DNA of 64,000 bases from an uncultured Acidobacteriia bacterium (GTDB taxonomy: Bacteria > Acidobacteriota > Terriglobia > Bryobacterales > Bryobacteraceae): contig CAIRSA010000102.1 of NCBI GenBank assembly GCA_903881085.1, positions 1 through 64,000 of the forward strand, written 5' to 3'. Made by a program: the position numbers and the translations under genes. Below the pieces are notes generated by a model. The model was not told where the DNA came from. It saw nothing but the letters and a program-made list of their open reading frames with translations, and ran no database searches. Below are positions 36,968 to 46,254 of this stretch, one piece after another; position 1 is the stretch's first letter, and the number at the start of each line of letters is the position of its first letter.

Positions 36968-37281
36968 GCAGGGGATTATATCAGACCAATGAATCGGTTA
37001 TTTGTTCGCAACACTGTTCGCAATAGCGTTTGGACAGACAAAAACGGAAGGTTCCTGGCCGTAGCGAGGGTTACTCTCGAGAATGGGAACACCTGGCGGT
37101 AGCAAGCGCGCGGCGCGAATCAAACGATCAAGAACAATTGCTCCCGGACTGTGATGTCTATCTCGTTTGGCGTGGGGACAGGCACCGAACCTGCCGAGAC
37201 AATCGTGTTTCCGAAGTCCCAAAACATTACGAGGGTATACTGACCCGGAATTGACTACACCCAGGCCTGGTTAATATAGCC
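36968..37281. other. Intergenic region without a gene
   Basis: It contains a GGGGACAGGCACC string (about 37172-37185) of the kind found in dispersed repeats, but no coding frame of any character. It must hold the promoter of the third receptor on the minus strand. Confidence 0.4.
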
Positions 37282-37701
37282 TTATTCCAGGGCGAGAATA
37301 ATGGCTCCGGCCACAATCAGAAGTCCGCCAGCACCTCGAACCAAAGTTAGCCTTTCGCCAAGAAAGAGCGCAGCAAACAAAATAACGAAGGCAACGCTCA
37401 ACTTGTCGATTGGTGCGACGCGCGAGGCTTCGCCAAGTTGAAGAGCTCGAAAGTAGCAGAGCCATGACAAACCAGTAGCCAGTCCAGACAAGACCAGAAA
37501 AACCCATGTCCGAGGTGAAAGGTTGCGAATGGCGCCAGGTTGTGCAGTCGCATATGCGATAACCCAACTGAAGACCAGTATCACAGTAGTCCGTATAGCC
37601 GTTGCCAGATTTGAATTAACCCCGGCAACGCCCACCTTGGCGAGGACCGCCGTCGCTCCCGCGAACAGCGCTGAAAGTAGCGACCAGTAGATCCAGTTCA
37701 T
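37282..37701 (-). CDS. EamA-family small transporter
   Basis: It is a 139-residue membrane protein with a single EamA unit of about five transmembrane helices (IYWSLLSALFAGATAVLAKV, WVFLVLSGLATGLSWLCYFR, VAFVILFAALFLGERLTLVR, GGLLIVAGAIILAL). The motif FRALQLGEASRVAPIDKLSV is characteristic of the 140-residue EamA group, half the size of usual drug/metabolite transporters, so it probably dimerises. Substrate unknown. It stands alone. Confidence 0.85.
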   Translation of the reverse strand: MNWIYWSLLSALFAGATAVLAKVGVAGVNSNLATAIRTTVILVFSWVIAYATAQPGAIRNLSPRTWVFLVLSGLATGLSWLCYFRALQLGEASRVAPIDKLSVAFVILFAALFLGERLTLVRGAGGLLIVAGAIILALE

Positions 37702-37924
37702 TGAGTAGCTTGTACCTCCCGGTCAATTGTCCGCCTGAAAAACAGCTTCCAACCCACACTACGATTCTACCCGTTAGAATTCATTTCCGCCGATGCAGAA
37801 TTTATTAGGCAAGCCCGATTGTCGGCTATCAGGCAGATCCTCAAAATTGCGAATCATTCGGAAGCGTGCAACGACCCATTGTTGCGGTTGTCACGAGAGA
37901 AAACAAACCCGCGTCTTAAATTGG

Positions 37925-38306
37925 TGCCGTTTGAAGCCCATTCACAATCCCCGCTCGCTGAAATCGACGGCGTGCTTCTGGTGCTTCTGCTAAAGGGAAC
38001 GACGATCAACGTGCAGTCATTCATGGGGCAATAATGTCGATCGGGATCGCCGTGGTGACTGCAGCCGCGATGATCGCCGGAATGGCTCCTATCGCATTTG
38101 GATTTGGCGAGGGATCCGAACAGACAGCGCCACTGGGCAGGGCGGTAATTGGAGGACTCTTAGCAGCGACAACAGCAACGTTACTCCTGCTACCGGCCGT
38201 ATACGCTCTGCTGCAAAGGCGGGCAAGTCCCCACTCGGCGTCTTTGAATCCTCACGACCCGCAAAGCCGGTATTACGTGCAGCCTGTCCATGGCTCGCCC
38301 GCGTGA
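37925..38306 (+). pseudogene. RND efflux permease remnant
   Basis: The frame ending at 38034 reads VLLVLLLKGTTINVQSFMG, a classic RND permease segment. At 38028-38035 a one-base loss (GGGGCAATAATG) shifts the frame, which continues MSIGIAVV and then, with about 40 expected residues missing, TAAAMIAGMAPIAFGFGEGS, LGRAVIGGLLAATTATLLLL and PAVYALLQRR. The rest of the roughly 1,050-residue protein is absent. It is a dead, internally deleted C-terminus of an AcrB-like protein. The 37702-37924 stretch shows nothing else. Confidence 0.7.
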
Positions 38307-38320
38307 TAGGCGTCTCGCCA

Positions 38321-39064
38321 TCAGACGAAAGCCGCAAACGCGTCAATTCGCAGCGGCACAAACATGATATTCCGGCCGCTCTGGTATTCCGGGCGACATG
38401 CCAAGCGGCACATCGTTACGATCTGCCCAGGGTTCCCTTGAGCTGCTGACAGCACTTTGGCACGGAACTCGTCCAAATCACACGACTGCAGCCCATACAT
38501 GTTTGATGCTGCCTCGAACAGGCCCAGCGCCTCCGTCCGGGTTAACGGCTTAAGCGCAATCTCCTCGCGCGGGTCCCAAAGCAGTTTGTGCAAGTGACCC
38601 AAGCAGCCGCGCGATTTCGAAGTAACGATCAAGCAGACCCCTGGGACGTAATAGAGTTGCTGCAGGAATCGATACATCCTCGGATCCGTGTCGGTTACGT
38701 TTTCCAGAATCACGCATTGGGGCGCTTTGCGAAGCGCCTCCACAACTGAATAGTTGAGAGAGATGCTCGTCGCCTCGCGTAGGCTCCCAATGCGCCCCGT
38801 GGGGCACGACAGACGCTCTGCCAGTTTCACCAGAAGTCTATGAAGCACTTGGGGACTTTCGACAGTGACAAAGGGCTGCTGCGATATCGAGAGCGACTCA
38901 TCAATGAGTCTCGTTTTGCCGATGCCCTTTGGTCCGACTACAAGGCAGGACTTCCGGCCTCGGAGCGCAGTCGTGAGCGCCGCTATCTCGTTCCGCCGTC
39001 CGAACAATAGGGCGGACTGGTTTTGGAATTGTGCGTTGTTAAGCACTCTGCTCTTCGATCGCAA
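38321..39064 (-). CDS. AAA-type ATPase at the end of the fluoride operon
   Basis: It is a 247-residue protein. A 'LFGRRNEIAALTTAL' Orc/STAND-like opening is followed by Walker A GPKGIGKT (residues 44-51) and a Walker B-like VILEN. Later motifs VPGVCLIVTSKSRG (sensor 1-like) and LKPLTRTEALGLFEAASNMY resemble AAA_16/ORC-type ATPases. There is no transmembrane segment. The start overlaps the preceding DUF190 gene by 26 bp, so it belongs to the riboswitch-controlled operon. A role in fluoride response is not described for such ATPases to my knowledge. Confidence 0.8.
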   Translation of the reverse strand: MRSKSRVLNNAQFQNQSALLFGRRNEIAALTTALRGRKSCLVVGPKGIGKTRLIDESLSISQQPFVTVESPQVLHRLLVKLAERLSCPTGRIGSLREATSISLNYSVVEALRKAPQCVILENVTDTDPRMYRFLQQLYYVPGVCLIVTSKSRGCLGHLHKLLWDPREEIALKPLTRTEALGLFEAASNMYGLQSCDLDEFRAKVLSAAQGNPGQIVTMCRLACRPEYQSGRNIMFVPLRIDAFAAFV

Positions 39065-39389
39065 CTTTTTTCTGCACCCGGACGACCCGCACTTCGGACA
39101 CGGCCATAAGTCCGGTGTCCATCATTTCTTCGACAACCGCGACTAATCCGGCCAAATTCTCCGCCGAATCGACGATTGAGATTATGATCGGTTGGTCATG
39201 TCGCGCCAGGTGCGACTTATGCATCTCCGCGCTTTCCCCATATCCTTCGAGGCCACGGAAGACGGTCGCGCCGGAAATCTTCATCTCACGGCACTTGGTG
39301 ACGATCGCTTCGTAGAGCGGCTTGCCTTGGAACCGATCCCCTTCCGAAATGTGAATACGTAGCAGTTTAGCTGGATAGCTTTGTTGCAT
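39039..39389 (-). CDS. DUF190 protein
   Basis: It is a 116-residue protein with one DUF190 domain: AKLLRIHISEGDRFQGKPLY, EAIVTKCREMKISGATVFRG, LEGYG and QPIIISIVDSAENLAGLV. The fold is PII-like, and family members are commonly encoded beside or fused to CrcB. It may bind small ligands or the channel; the function is not settled. It overlaps the two-domain DUF190 gene upstream by 23 bp and the AAA gene downstream by 26 bp. Confidence 0.88.
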   Translation of the reverse strand: MQQSYPAKLLRIHISEGDRFQGKPLYEAIVTKCREMKISGATVFRGLEGYGESAEMHKSHLARHDQPIIISIVDSAENLAGLVAVVEEMMDTGLMAVSEVRVVRVQKKVAIEEQSA

Positions 39390-40101
39390 CGCTCACCTTC
39401 GTTGCCTTGGAACTACGAACCAACCGGACAATTTCGGCGTCAGAGGTTACAATCAAGCCATCTTCCAGCATGCCTTCGATTACCTCTGCCGCAGCCGAGA
39501 TCTTTTCGACGGTATCGATCACTGAAATCATGATTGGGAGATCCCGCGTCGGATGGAAAAACGTCGCTTTGTGTGGATGGCCCTTAGCCCCGTATCCCAA
39601 AATGCCCCGATAAACCGTCGCGCCTGCGATTTCCATCATGAGCAGTTTTTTTACGATAGCATCGTAAAGAGGCTCGTCGTGCCACTTGTCAGACTCCCCC
39701 ATAAATACTCGGAGAAGCTTCGCCGGGCCTTGCCTTCTTTCATGAGGGAAGGCGGGTTCAGGTTTGACCGATTTCCGCGCGAACTTGACTACCGTGGTGT
39801 CCTGTACCTCGATCAAACCGTCGGAAACCATCTCGTATAGAGTTGGCAGAACTTCATCGACTTTTTCCGAAGTGTCCACAAACTCGATTCGCATCGGTAA
39901 ATGCTCAGCTAGCAATTCTATTTTCGGAGTATGCAGCAACTGGTGAGACCCGAAGCCCGAGTAGGCGCGGGTGACTGTAGCGCCGGAAACACCTTTGTGC
40001 AAGAGGAACATCATGATGGAATCGTGCAGTGCGGTCATGTGGTGTTGCGTATCTTCATTGATAAAAATCGTAACCTTTTTTGCGGGTCCTTTCTTCAGCA
40101 T
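39367..40101 (-). CDS. Tandem DUF190 protein
   Basis: It is a 244-residue protein from ATG 40101 (MLKKGPAKKVTIFINEDTQH). It has two DUF190 domains. The first, at about 8-105, has ALHDSIMMFLLHKGVSGATV, TRAYSGFG and MRIEFVDTSEKVDEVLP. The second, at about 125-225, has AKLLRVFMGESDKWHDEPLY, GATVYRGILGYG and LPIMISVIDTVEKISAA. The first domain has diverged more. It starts 16 bp after crcB. An upstream in-frame ATG (40146) overlaps crcB and is not favoured. Confidence 0.88.
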   Translation of the reverse strand: MLKKGPAKKVTIFINEDTQHHMTALHDSIMMFLLHKGVSGATVTRAYSGFGSHQLLHTPKIELLAEHLPMRIEFVDTSEKVDEVLPTLYEMVSDGLIEVQDTTVVKFARKSVKPEPAFPHERRQGPAKLLRVFMGESDKWHDEPLYDAIVKKLLMMEIAGATVYRGILGYGAKGHPHKATFFHPTRDLPIMISVIDTVEKISAAAEVIEGMLEDGLIVTSDAEIVRLVRSSKATKVSDATKLSS

Positions 40102-40117
40102 TGAGCCTCCATGTTCA

Positions 40118-40492
40118 TTAACGGCGCGAGGCCAGAGTCGCGCCAACCCAAACGGTCAAGTAGCCGAGCAGCACACTGCCGGCTACGTAGACTAGGCCCA
40201 TCCAACGCTCGCCATCGCGAACCGTTTGCAAAGTCTCGTACTCGAAGCTTGAAAACGTCGTATAACCTCCGAGTACTCCCACCACGAGAAAGAGCCGCCA
40301 ATTCGGGTGCGGCTGCAGACGCTCGGTGAGCAGAGTCATGAAGAGGCCAACGAGGAATGCGCCGCTGATGTTGATCAGGAAAGTACCCAAGGGAAATCTC
40401 CCTCCGTACTTTGCCATGATCCACGATCCCAGCACAAATCGGGCCAGTCCCCCTAAGCCTGCGCCGGCGAGCACAACCAGGTATTTGTCCAA
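40118..40492 (-). CDS. crcB: Fluoride channel CrcB/Fluc
   Basis: It is a 124-residue protein with four transmembrane helices. It has the family signatures GGLARFVLGSW at the N-terminus, Asn41 in FLINISGAFLVG, and GGYTTFSSFEYET (residues 75-87), whose phenylalanines line the fluoride path. Fluc proteins form antiparallel dimers that let fluoride leave the cytoplasm. This one is the second gene of the operon behind riboswitch 1. It has the length of a homodimeric type and no frameshift. Confidence 0.95.
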   Translation of the reverse strand: MDKYLVVLAGAGLGGLARFVLGSWIMAKYGGRFPLGTFLINISGAFLVGLFMTLLTERLQPHPNWRLFLVVGVLGGYTTFSSFEYETLQTVRDGERWMGLVYVAGSVLLGYLTVWVGATLASRR

Positions 40493-40513
40493 TCGTCCAA
40501 GTCTCCTTGCGCA

Positions 40514-41722
40514 TCATGTATCCAGATCCCCCACTGGTTCGCCGTATGCGGACTCCTTTAATTCGCGCTCCTGCTCCGGCAATAAATGCCGTGGCATGAA
40601 CCAGGTATTGGCAATGGCGGTCGGAATTACGGCACTGCCGATCACCGTGGCCACCAGATGGGAGTATTGGGTTTGATCGATGATTCCATGATTGACCCCA
40701 AACAGGGCCGAAATGGTCCCAAATGTCAATCCAGTCGACATCATCAGTGAGTAATAAATTCCATCGTGTCCGTCATATCCGAAGGCGCGCACCGTGGGTA
40801 ACAGGCCGAACATTTTCGAGAGCATCTTGGCGAAGAACAGCGCGACGAAAGATAGAGGGGCGGCCACCAGTGCAGGCACTGAAACAAAGCTGCCTGCCCG
40901 GATAAAATAGAACGGTGTTAACAACCCAAAGGTCAAGGTCCGCAAGCGGCGGATGAGAAAGTGGTCTTTGCCCACTGTTCCCGCGAGAACCATCCCGATG
41001 AGATAGGCAGGCAGAACTGCCTCGCTGCCGGACCATACCGCCAGCCCTCCCATCCCGAACAACAGGAACAGGATGTATTTGGTCTCCAGTTCGGACACGC
41101 GGCCACCGTACCTGGCGAAGAACCAGGGCGTGACAAATGGCAGGCTTAGGAACAGAACGAGGCTGGCACCTAAGAAAATGAGCGTCTTGATCGTGAACGG
41201 CGAGAAGATTAGTCCCAACGCGATGACCGTGCCCAGATCATTGATGAAACAGGCAGCCAGGATCGCTTTGCCGTATTTGGTCTGGTTGAATCCAAGCTCC
41301 AGCATCACGGCATAAACCACCGCCACCGAGGTCGTCGAGAGCGCTACTCCAGCCAGCCATGATGCACGCCATCCCCAAGCAAGGACATAATGGGCAACGA
41401 CCGAAGCGCCAAGGAAGGGTGCGATAAATCCGACGAGTCCCACGGCCAATGATTCCTTCCATTTCGCACGGAAAACGTCCGGATCCAATTCGGCGCCTGC
41501 CAGGAAGGTGAGCACGATGGCGCCAGTGCCCGCAAGAAAAGTGATCCATTCCGCTTTGGCTCCCAATGCGCTGCTTCCGGCAAGAGCGCCGATGACCAGT
41601 TGGGCGACGGTTCCGACGACGATCTCAGAAAGCGCCGTAGAAATCCTGAGCCAGTTGGCCACGAGAACAGCGGCCAGCGCCAGTAGAAGCCAGAGAGCCG
41701 CGACAAACCAAATCCGATCCAT
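40514..41722 (-). CDS. CPA2-family cation:proton antiporter
   Basis: It is a 402-residue protein with about 12 transmembrane helices (FVAALWLLLALAAVLVANWL, FLAGTGAIVLTFLAGAELDP, SLAVGLVGFIAPFLGASVVA, MVLAGTVGKDHF). The AGAELDPDVF and LAACFINDLGT motifs, with an acidic ND pair, fit the Na+/H+ or K+/H+ exchanger fold (KefB/NapA type). It lacks a C-terminal TrkA-N domain. It is the first gene after riboswitch 1 and is preceded by a GAGGAG site. It may restore ion balance during fluoride efflux, which is inferred. Confidence 0.88.
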   Translation of the reverse strand: MDRIWFVAALWLLLALAAVLVANWLRISTALSEIVVGTVAQLVIGALAGSSALGAKAEWITFLAGTGAIVLTFLAGAELDPDVFRAKWKESLAVGLVGFIAPFLGASVVAHYVLAWGWRASWLAGVALSTTSVAVVYAVMLELGFNQTKYGKAILAACFINDLGTVIALGLIFSPFTIKTLIFLGASLVLFLSLPFVTPWFFARYGGRVSELETKYILFLLFGMGGLAVWSGSEAVLPAYLIGMVLAGTVGKDHFLIRRLRTLTFGLLTPFYFIRAGSFVSVPALVAAPLSFVALFFAKMLSKMFGLLPTVRAFGYDGHDGIYYSLMMSTGLTFGTISALFGVNHGIIDQTQYSHLVATVIGSAVIPTAIANTWFMPRHLLPEQERELKESAYGEPVGDLDT

Positions 41723-41775
41723 AAGAGGATCTCCTCATCACAAGTAGTATGGTTTGCTGGAGGGAGGCTGCCAAC

Positions 41776-41803
41776 ACTCCCACAGCAAAATCACTGTAGG
41801 AGT
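41776..41803 (-). terminator. Hairpin of the riboswitch 1 expression platform
   Basis: On the minus strand, ACTCCTACAG pairs with CTGTGGGAGT around the loop TGATTTTG. The 5' arm overlaps the last eight bases of the aptamer (ACTCCTAC), so hairpin formation and the folded aptamer exclude each other. There is no clear U-tract after it, so control may not be simple termination. Confidence 0.6.
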
Positions 41804-41843
41804 CATTGGCCGTTGGAGACGGCGTTAAGCGAACTCCACCGCT
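41796..41843 (-). ncRNA. Fluoride riboswitch 1 (crcB motif) in front of the antiporter-crcB-DUF190 operon
   Basis: The minus strand reads AGCGGTGGAGTTCGCTTAAC, then GCCGTCTCCAACGGC and CAATGACTCCTAC. The pairing AGCG/CGCT forms the first stem and GCCGT/ACGGC the second. The conserved 'UAAC' and the final AAUGACUCCUAC follow the fluoride aptamer, including the same ending as the well-known Thermotoga example. The aptamer lies about 73 bases before the antiporter start. Confidence 0.92.
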
Positions 41844-41855
41844 ACTTCAGTTTTC

Positions 41856-41884
41856 AATATACTCCGACCGCCTGAGACAATCAA
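41856..41884 (-). promoter_or_regulatory. Promoter of the riboswitch 1 operon
   Basis: On the minus strand TTGATT (41884-41879) and TATATT (41861-41856) are 17 bp apart, a good sigma-70-type match. It ends a dozen bases before the first base of the fluoride aptamer, the right place for a leader transcript. Confidence 0.65.
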
Positions 41885-41896
41885 GATGCCAGAAAT

Positions 41897-42910
41897 TCAT
41901 TTTCCAGGCGCGAACACCAGTATGGTGAAGGATCCCGGAACCATCTTGGCCCGGGCGCGCGGTTGACCGGGAGTGGCCGGAGGTGCGGGTTCATACTCGG
42001 CGGCGGCCAGAAAAATTTTGTGGGTCTTGGGATCGAGAGCCATCGTGCGCGCGCTTGTCTGCGTCTTTACGTTCTCCACCACGCGGTAGGTGTCTACCGA
42101 CTCTTGCTTCGTGACGGTCAGCGTGCCGTCGCCATTCGAATTGAACGCCAGATGGAGTTGAGGGTCGAACGTTGTGGCGTCCACGCTTTTCCCTATGGGC
42201 AGAGTATCCACTACCTTGCCGTTCGTCGCGTTCACCACCGACATCACTCCACTCCGGCAGCCAATGAAAAGACGCTTGCCTGCACGGTCCATGGCAATGC
42301 TCGTTGGTTGCTCGCAGGGAGCCAGCGGCCATGTGGCGAGCACCTTCAGATTTTGCGCATCGAGCTTCACTACCGTGTTCCGGTCCTGCATATTCATGAA
42401 CACATGACCTTCGCCATCTGCGACCGCGTACTCTACTTTACCGCCCATATTTTCAATGGTTCCGATCACCTTGCCTGATTTCGGATCGATGGCAGACACG
42501 CGCTGGCTTCCCCGATCCGCGGTAAAGATCCGCTTCGTCTTCGGCTCGAAAAGCACGCAGTTCGGATTCTCGCCAACTTTCACTTCGTCAAGAGTCTTCA
42601 ACGTCTTTAGGTCAAAGATAGTGACTGTTCCAGGCTGTCCGTTAGTAATGAAGCCGCGCCCGAATTCGGGCGCAATGGCGATGCCGTGAACGCCCCGGCC
42701 ATTTGGAATCGTGCCCACTATCGAGCTCGAATCAGTATCGACAACAACCACCTCTTTGTCGTGCGAGACGTAGAGCCGGCGTGCGGCACTATCGACCGCA
42801 AGGTAATCCCACCCATAGTCTCCGGGAATCGGGATACGTTTGATCAGTGAATAGTTGTCGGCCGCCAAGGCGGCGATTGTAGAGAGAAGTCCAAACAGTA
42901 TAGTTTTCAT
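41897..42910 (-). CDS. YncE-like beta-propeller protein
   Basis: It is a 337-residue exported protein. The signal peptide MKTILFGLLSTIAALAA is followed by 40-residue beta-propeller repeats (DYLAVDSAARRLYVSHDKEV, VNATNGKVVDTLPIGKSVDA, AIDPKSGKVIGTIENMGGKV). These resemble YncE and surface-layer-type propellers, which bind DNA or act in quinohemoprotein-like pathways; no cofactor motif is visible. The ATG overlaps the sulfatase stop (ATGA at 42907-42910), so the two form an operon. Confidence 0.85.
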   Translation of the reverse strand: MKTILFGLLSTIAALAADNYSLIKRIPIPGDYGWDYLAVDSAARRLYVSHDKEVVVVDTDSSSIVGTIPNGRGVHGIAIAPEFGRGFITNGQPGTVTIFDLKTLKTLDEVKVGENPNCVLFEPKTKRIFTADRGSQRVSAIDPKSGKVIGTIENMGGKVEYAVADGEGHVFMNMQDRNTVVKLDAQNLKVLATWPLAPCEQPTSIAMDRAGKRLFIGCRSGVMSVVNATNGKVVDTLPIGKSVDATTFDPQLHLAFNSNGDGTLTVTKQESVDTYRVVENVKTQTSARTMALDPKTHKIFLAAAEYEPAPPATPGQPRARAKMVPGSFTILVFAPGK

Positions 42911-44301
42911 TTTTTACTCGCGTTCTTCTTAGAATTACCACCAACTCTTTCGCGCACCTGAAACTCCGCGGAATCGGTCCGTGCGGTCTCCATGATCTGG
43001 CGAATCCGCGCCACGATTTCCGGATTGCCGTCCGCAACATTTTTGCGCTCGCTCAAATCCGCGTGAACATCGTACAACTCGATCACGCCCTGCCTGCCGG
43101 ATCGAACTCCCTTCCAATTGCCCAGTCGGACGGCCTGATCGAATCCCCTCTCGTGGAACTCCCAGTAAAGATATTCATGCTGCTTCTGCGGCTTTCCGAG
43201 AAGTGCCGGCGCCATCGAGATTCCATCGATTCCGTCCGGCGCTGCAATTCCCGCTATCTCTGCCACGGTAGGCAGAAAATCCCAGAAGGCCCAGACTTGA
43301 TCGCTCACGCGACCGGGCTGGATTTTGCCAGGCCACTTCATGATGGATGGAACACGAACGCCACCTTCGTACAGATCGCGCTTGATGCCCCGCAGAGGAC
43401 CGCCGCTTTCGAAATGTCCCGGCTTATGGCCGCCTTCCTGGTGCGGTCCGTTATCGCTGGTGAATAGGACCAGCGTATTCCCAGCCTCGCCGGTCTGCTC
43501 GAGTTTCGCCAGCAGCTTTCCAATGTCCGCATCCATGCGCGTAATCATTGCGGCGAAATTCTTTTCGATCTGCGGCCAGGGCTTCTGTGAATACGGCTCG
43601 TCGCTTGGAACCTCCATCCCATTGCCGGTGTCCCGCCCCATTTCATTGTTGGCGTGGGGAGTCGTATAGCAGACGTGGAGGAAAAACGGTTGCTCGGTTT
43701 TGCGGTCCAGGAACTGAAGCGCGCGTTCGGTAAAAACGTCAGGCGCGTACTCCTTGCGCTGTGTGCCCATGTTCCCCTTCAGCAGGTATGAATGGTCGTT
43801 TTCAAGCAGGTGCTCTGGGTAATAGTTATGGGCGTGGACCTGGCTAAAGTAACCGAACCACTCATCCCAACCTTTTCTCGGTGGATAGCCCGTCGAGCCT
43901 AATTGCCCCAGCGACCACTTGCCAATCAGACCGGTCCGATAGCCCGCTTGCTTTAACAATTCGGCCACAGTCAGATCTTGTGGACGAAGCGGCAGATCAG
44001 GAGACTGATTGCCGCGAGTGCGCGCGTGGCCTGTGTGGAGACCGGTCATCAATGAGCATCGTGATGGAGCGCAGACCGTACTGCCTGCGTAGGCCTGAGT
44101 GAAGCGGACGCCTTCGGCTGCGAGACGGTCGATGTTCGGCGTCTTAATCAACTGCTGTCCATAGCAACCGAGGTCCCCGAAGCCAAGATCATCCGCGAGG
44201 ATAAAAAGGATATTGGGCTTCTTCGCCTGGCCCTGAGCAAGCGACGCGGTCGCGCCGACAATCCCCAAGTCTATCGTTTTCAAAAACGTTCGCCGTTTCA
44301 T
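42907..44301 (-). CDS. Sulfatase (arylsulfatase family)
   Basis: It is a 464-residue enzyme starting MKRRTFLKTIDLGIVGATAS, a Tat-type signal (RRTFLK). The metal-binding NILFILADDLGFGDLGCYG is followed by the formylglycine motif CAPSRCSLMTG (Cys to be modified), TGLIGKWSLG, LFTSDNGPHQEGG and LYEGGVRVPSIMKWPG. It hydrolyses sulfate esters in the periplasm, with polysaccharide or aryl sulfate as substrate. No modifying enzyme is adjacent. The frame upstream to 44412 overlaps the divergent eno promoter region and is not coding. Confidence 0.92.
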   Translation of the reverse strand: MKRRTFLKTIDLGIVGATASLAQGQAKKPNILFILADDLGFGDLGCYGQQLIKTPNIDRLAAEGVRFTQAYAGSTVCAPSRCSLMTGLHTGHARTRGNQSPDLPLRPQDLTVAELLKQAGYRTGLIGKWSLGQLGSTGYPPRKGWDEWFGYFSQVHAHNYYPEHLLENDHSYLLKGNMGTQRKEYAPDVFTERALQFLDRKTEQPFFLHVCYTTPHANNEMGRDTGNGMEVPSDEPYSQKPWPQIEKNFAAMITRMDADIGKLLAKLEQTGEAGNTLVLFTSDNGPHQEGGHKPGHFESGGPLRGIKRDLYEGGVRVPSIMKWPGKIQPGRVSDQVWAFWDFLPTVAEIAGIAAPDGIDGISMAPALLGKPQKQHEYLYWEFHERGFDQAVRLGNWKGVRSGRQGVIELYDVHADLSERKNVADGNPEIVARIRQIMETARTDSAEFQVRERVGGNSKKNASKK

Positions 44302-44363
44302 CACTGTTCTCGAATTGCCTAGTCTCCCACACTCCGCGCTTCGATGCCAAGACTGCGGAAAGT

Positions 44364-44391
44364 TTGCGCTCACAGGTAGCGAAGGTATACA
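44364..44391 (+). promoter_or_regulatory. Possible promoter of the enolase transcript
   Basis: TTGCGC (44364-44369) and TATACA (44386-44391) are 16 bp apart and lie just before the fluoride aptamer. The -35 is weak. Confidence 0.4.
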
Positions 44392-44412
44392 TTGAAATTT
44401 CGATGGAACCAC

Positions 44413-44463
44413 GGTGATGGAGTCTCACCGTTAACCGTCCCCGTTTCCCGGGGAATGATAGCT

Positions 44464-44469
<6 letters not shown>
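44413..44469 (+). ncRNA. Fluoride riboswitch 2 (crcB motif) in front of enolase
   Basis: The sequence reads GGTGATGGAGTCTCACCGTT, AACCGTCCCCGTTTCCCGGG and GAATGATAGCTCCTACC. GGTG pairs with CACC around ATGGAGTCT; the conserved 'UAACCG' follows; CCCCG pairs with CGGGG; and the 3' end UGAURGCUCCUACC matches the family. The sequence is very similar to riboswitch 3 but differs in the loops. Confidence 0.92.
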
Positions 44470-45801
<1,332 letters not shown>

Positions 45802-46254
45802 CTTCGGCTGCGATTGGTGAAGTCTCGAAAGGTCCTGGTTCAGACTATTGCCGATCAGGTAATGGCCGAAGGCGGCCGCGCAACCTGGAAGCGGTCACAA
45901 CTTTGTCATCGAGTATATAACGCCGGAGGGGCAGGATGCTGACCGTTTGCACTGCTCGGGAAATAGCGGCTGTACTAATATCGGCTCCCCGCGCAACCTG
46001 CGCAACGTACATCTCACTGACTTTGAACTAGACCAACGCCTGCTGGAATGCGCCTCTGAAGAATAGCCATCTGATTGGGCAGCGCAAATCCCGTCAGCGA
46101 AACAAACTCGGTGTTCACTCTTGCCGTCAAGAGCCGTTTAATGTCGAACTAGACTGCGGCAGCGAGAACACCGAAAGCCTGCGTCAAAGTCTCCTGGTGA
46201 TATCGGTTCTGTTTTTTGACTTTCAGTGAGTGGTACTAGAAGAATGGAAGAAAG
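45802..46254. other. Intergenic region, no intact gene
   Basis: It lies between convergent eno and the metal pump. A minus-strand frame of about 50 codons (LLTARVNTEFVSLTGFALPN) interrupted by stops is the only thing resembling coding sequence, and I cannot identify it. Confidence 0.4.

Noticed and set aside
44302-44412. N-terminal extension of the sulfatase
   Set aside because: The extension precedes a clear Tat signal at ATG 44301 and overlaps the eno promoter region.
45802-46254. Minus-strand fragment LLTARVNTEFVSLTGFALPN as a gene
   Set aside because: Interrupted by stops, too short and not recognisable; left as intergenic.
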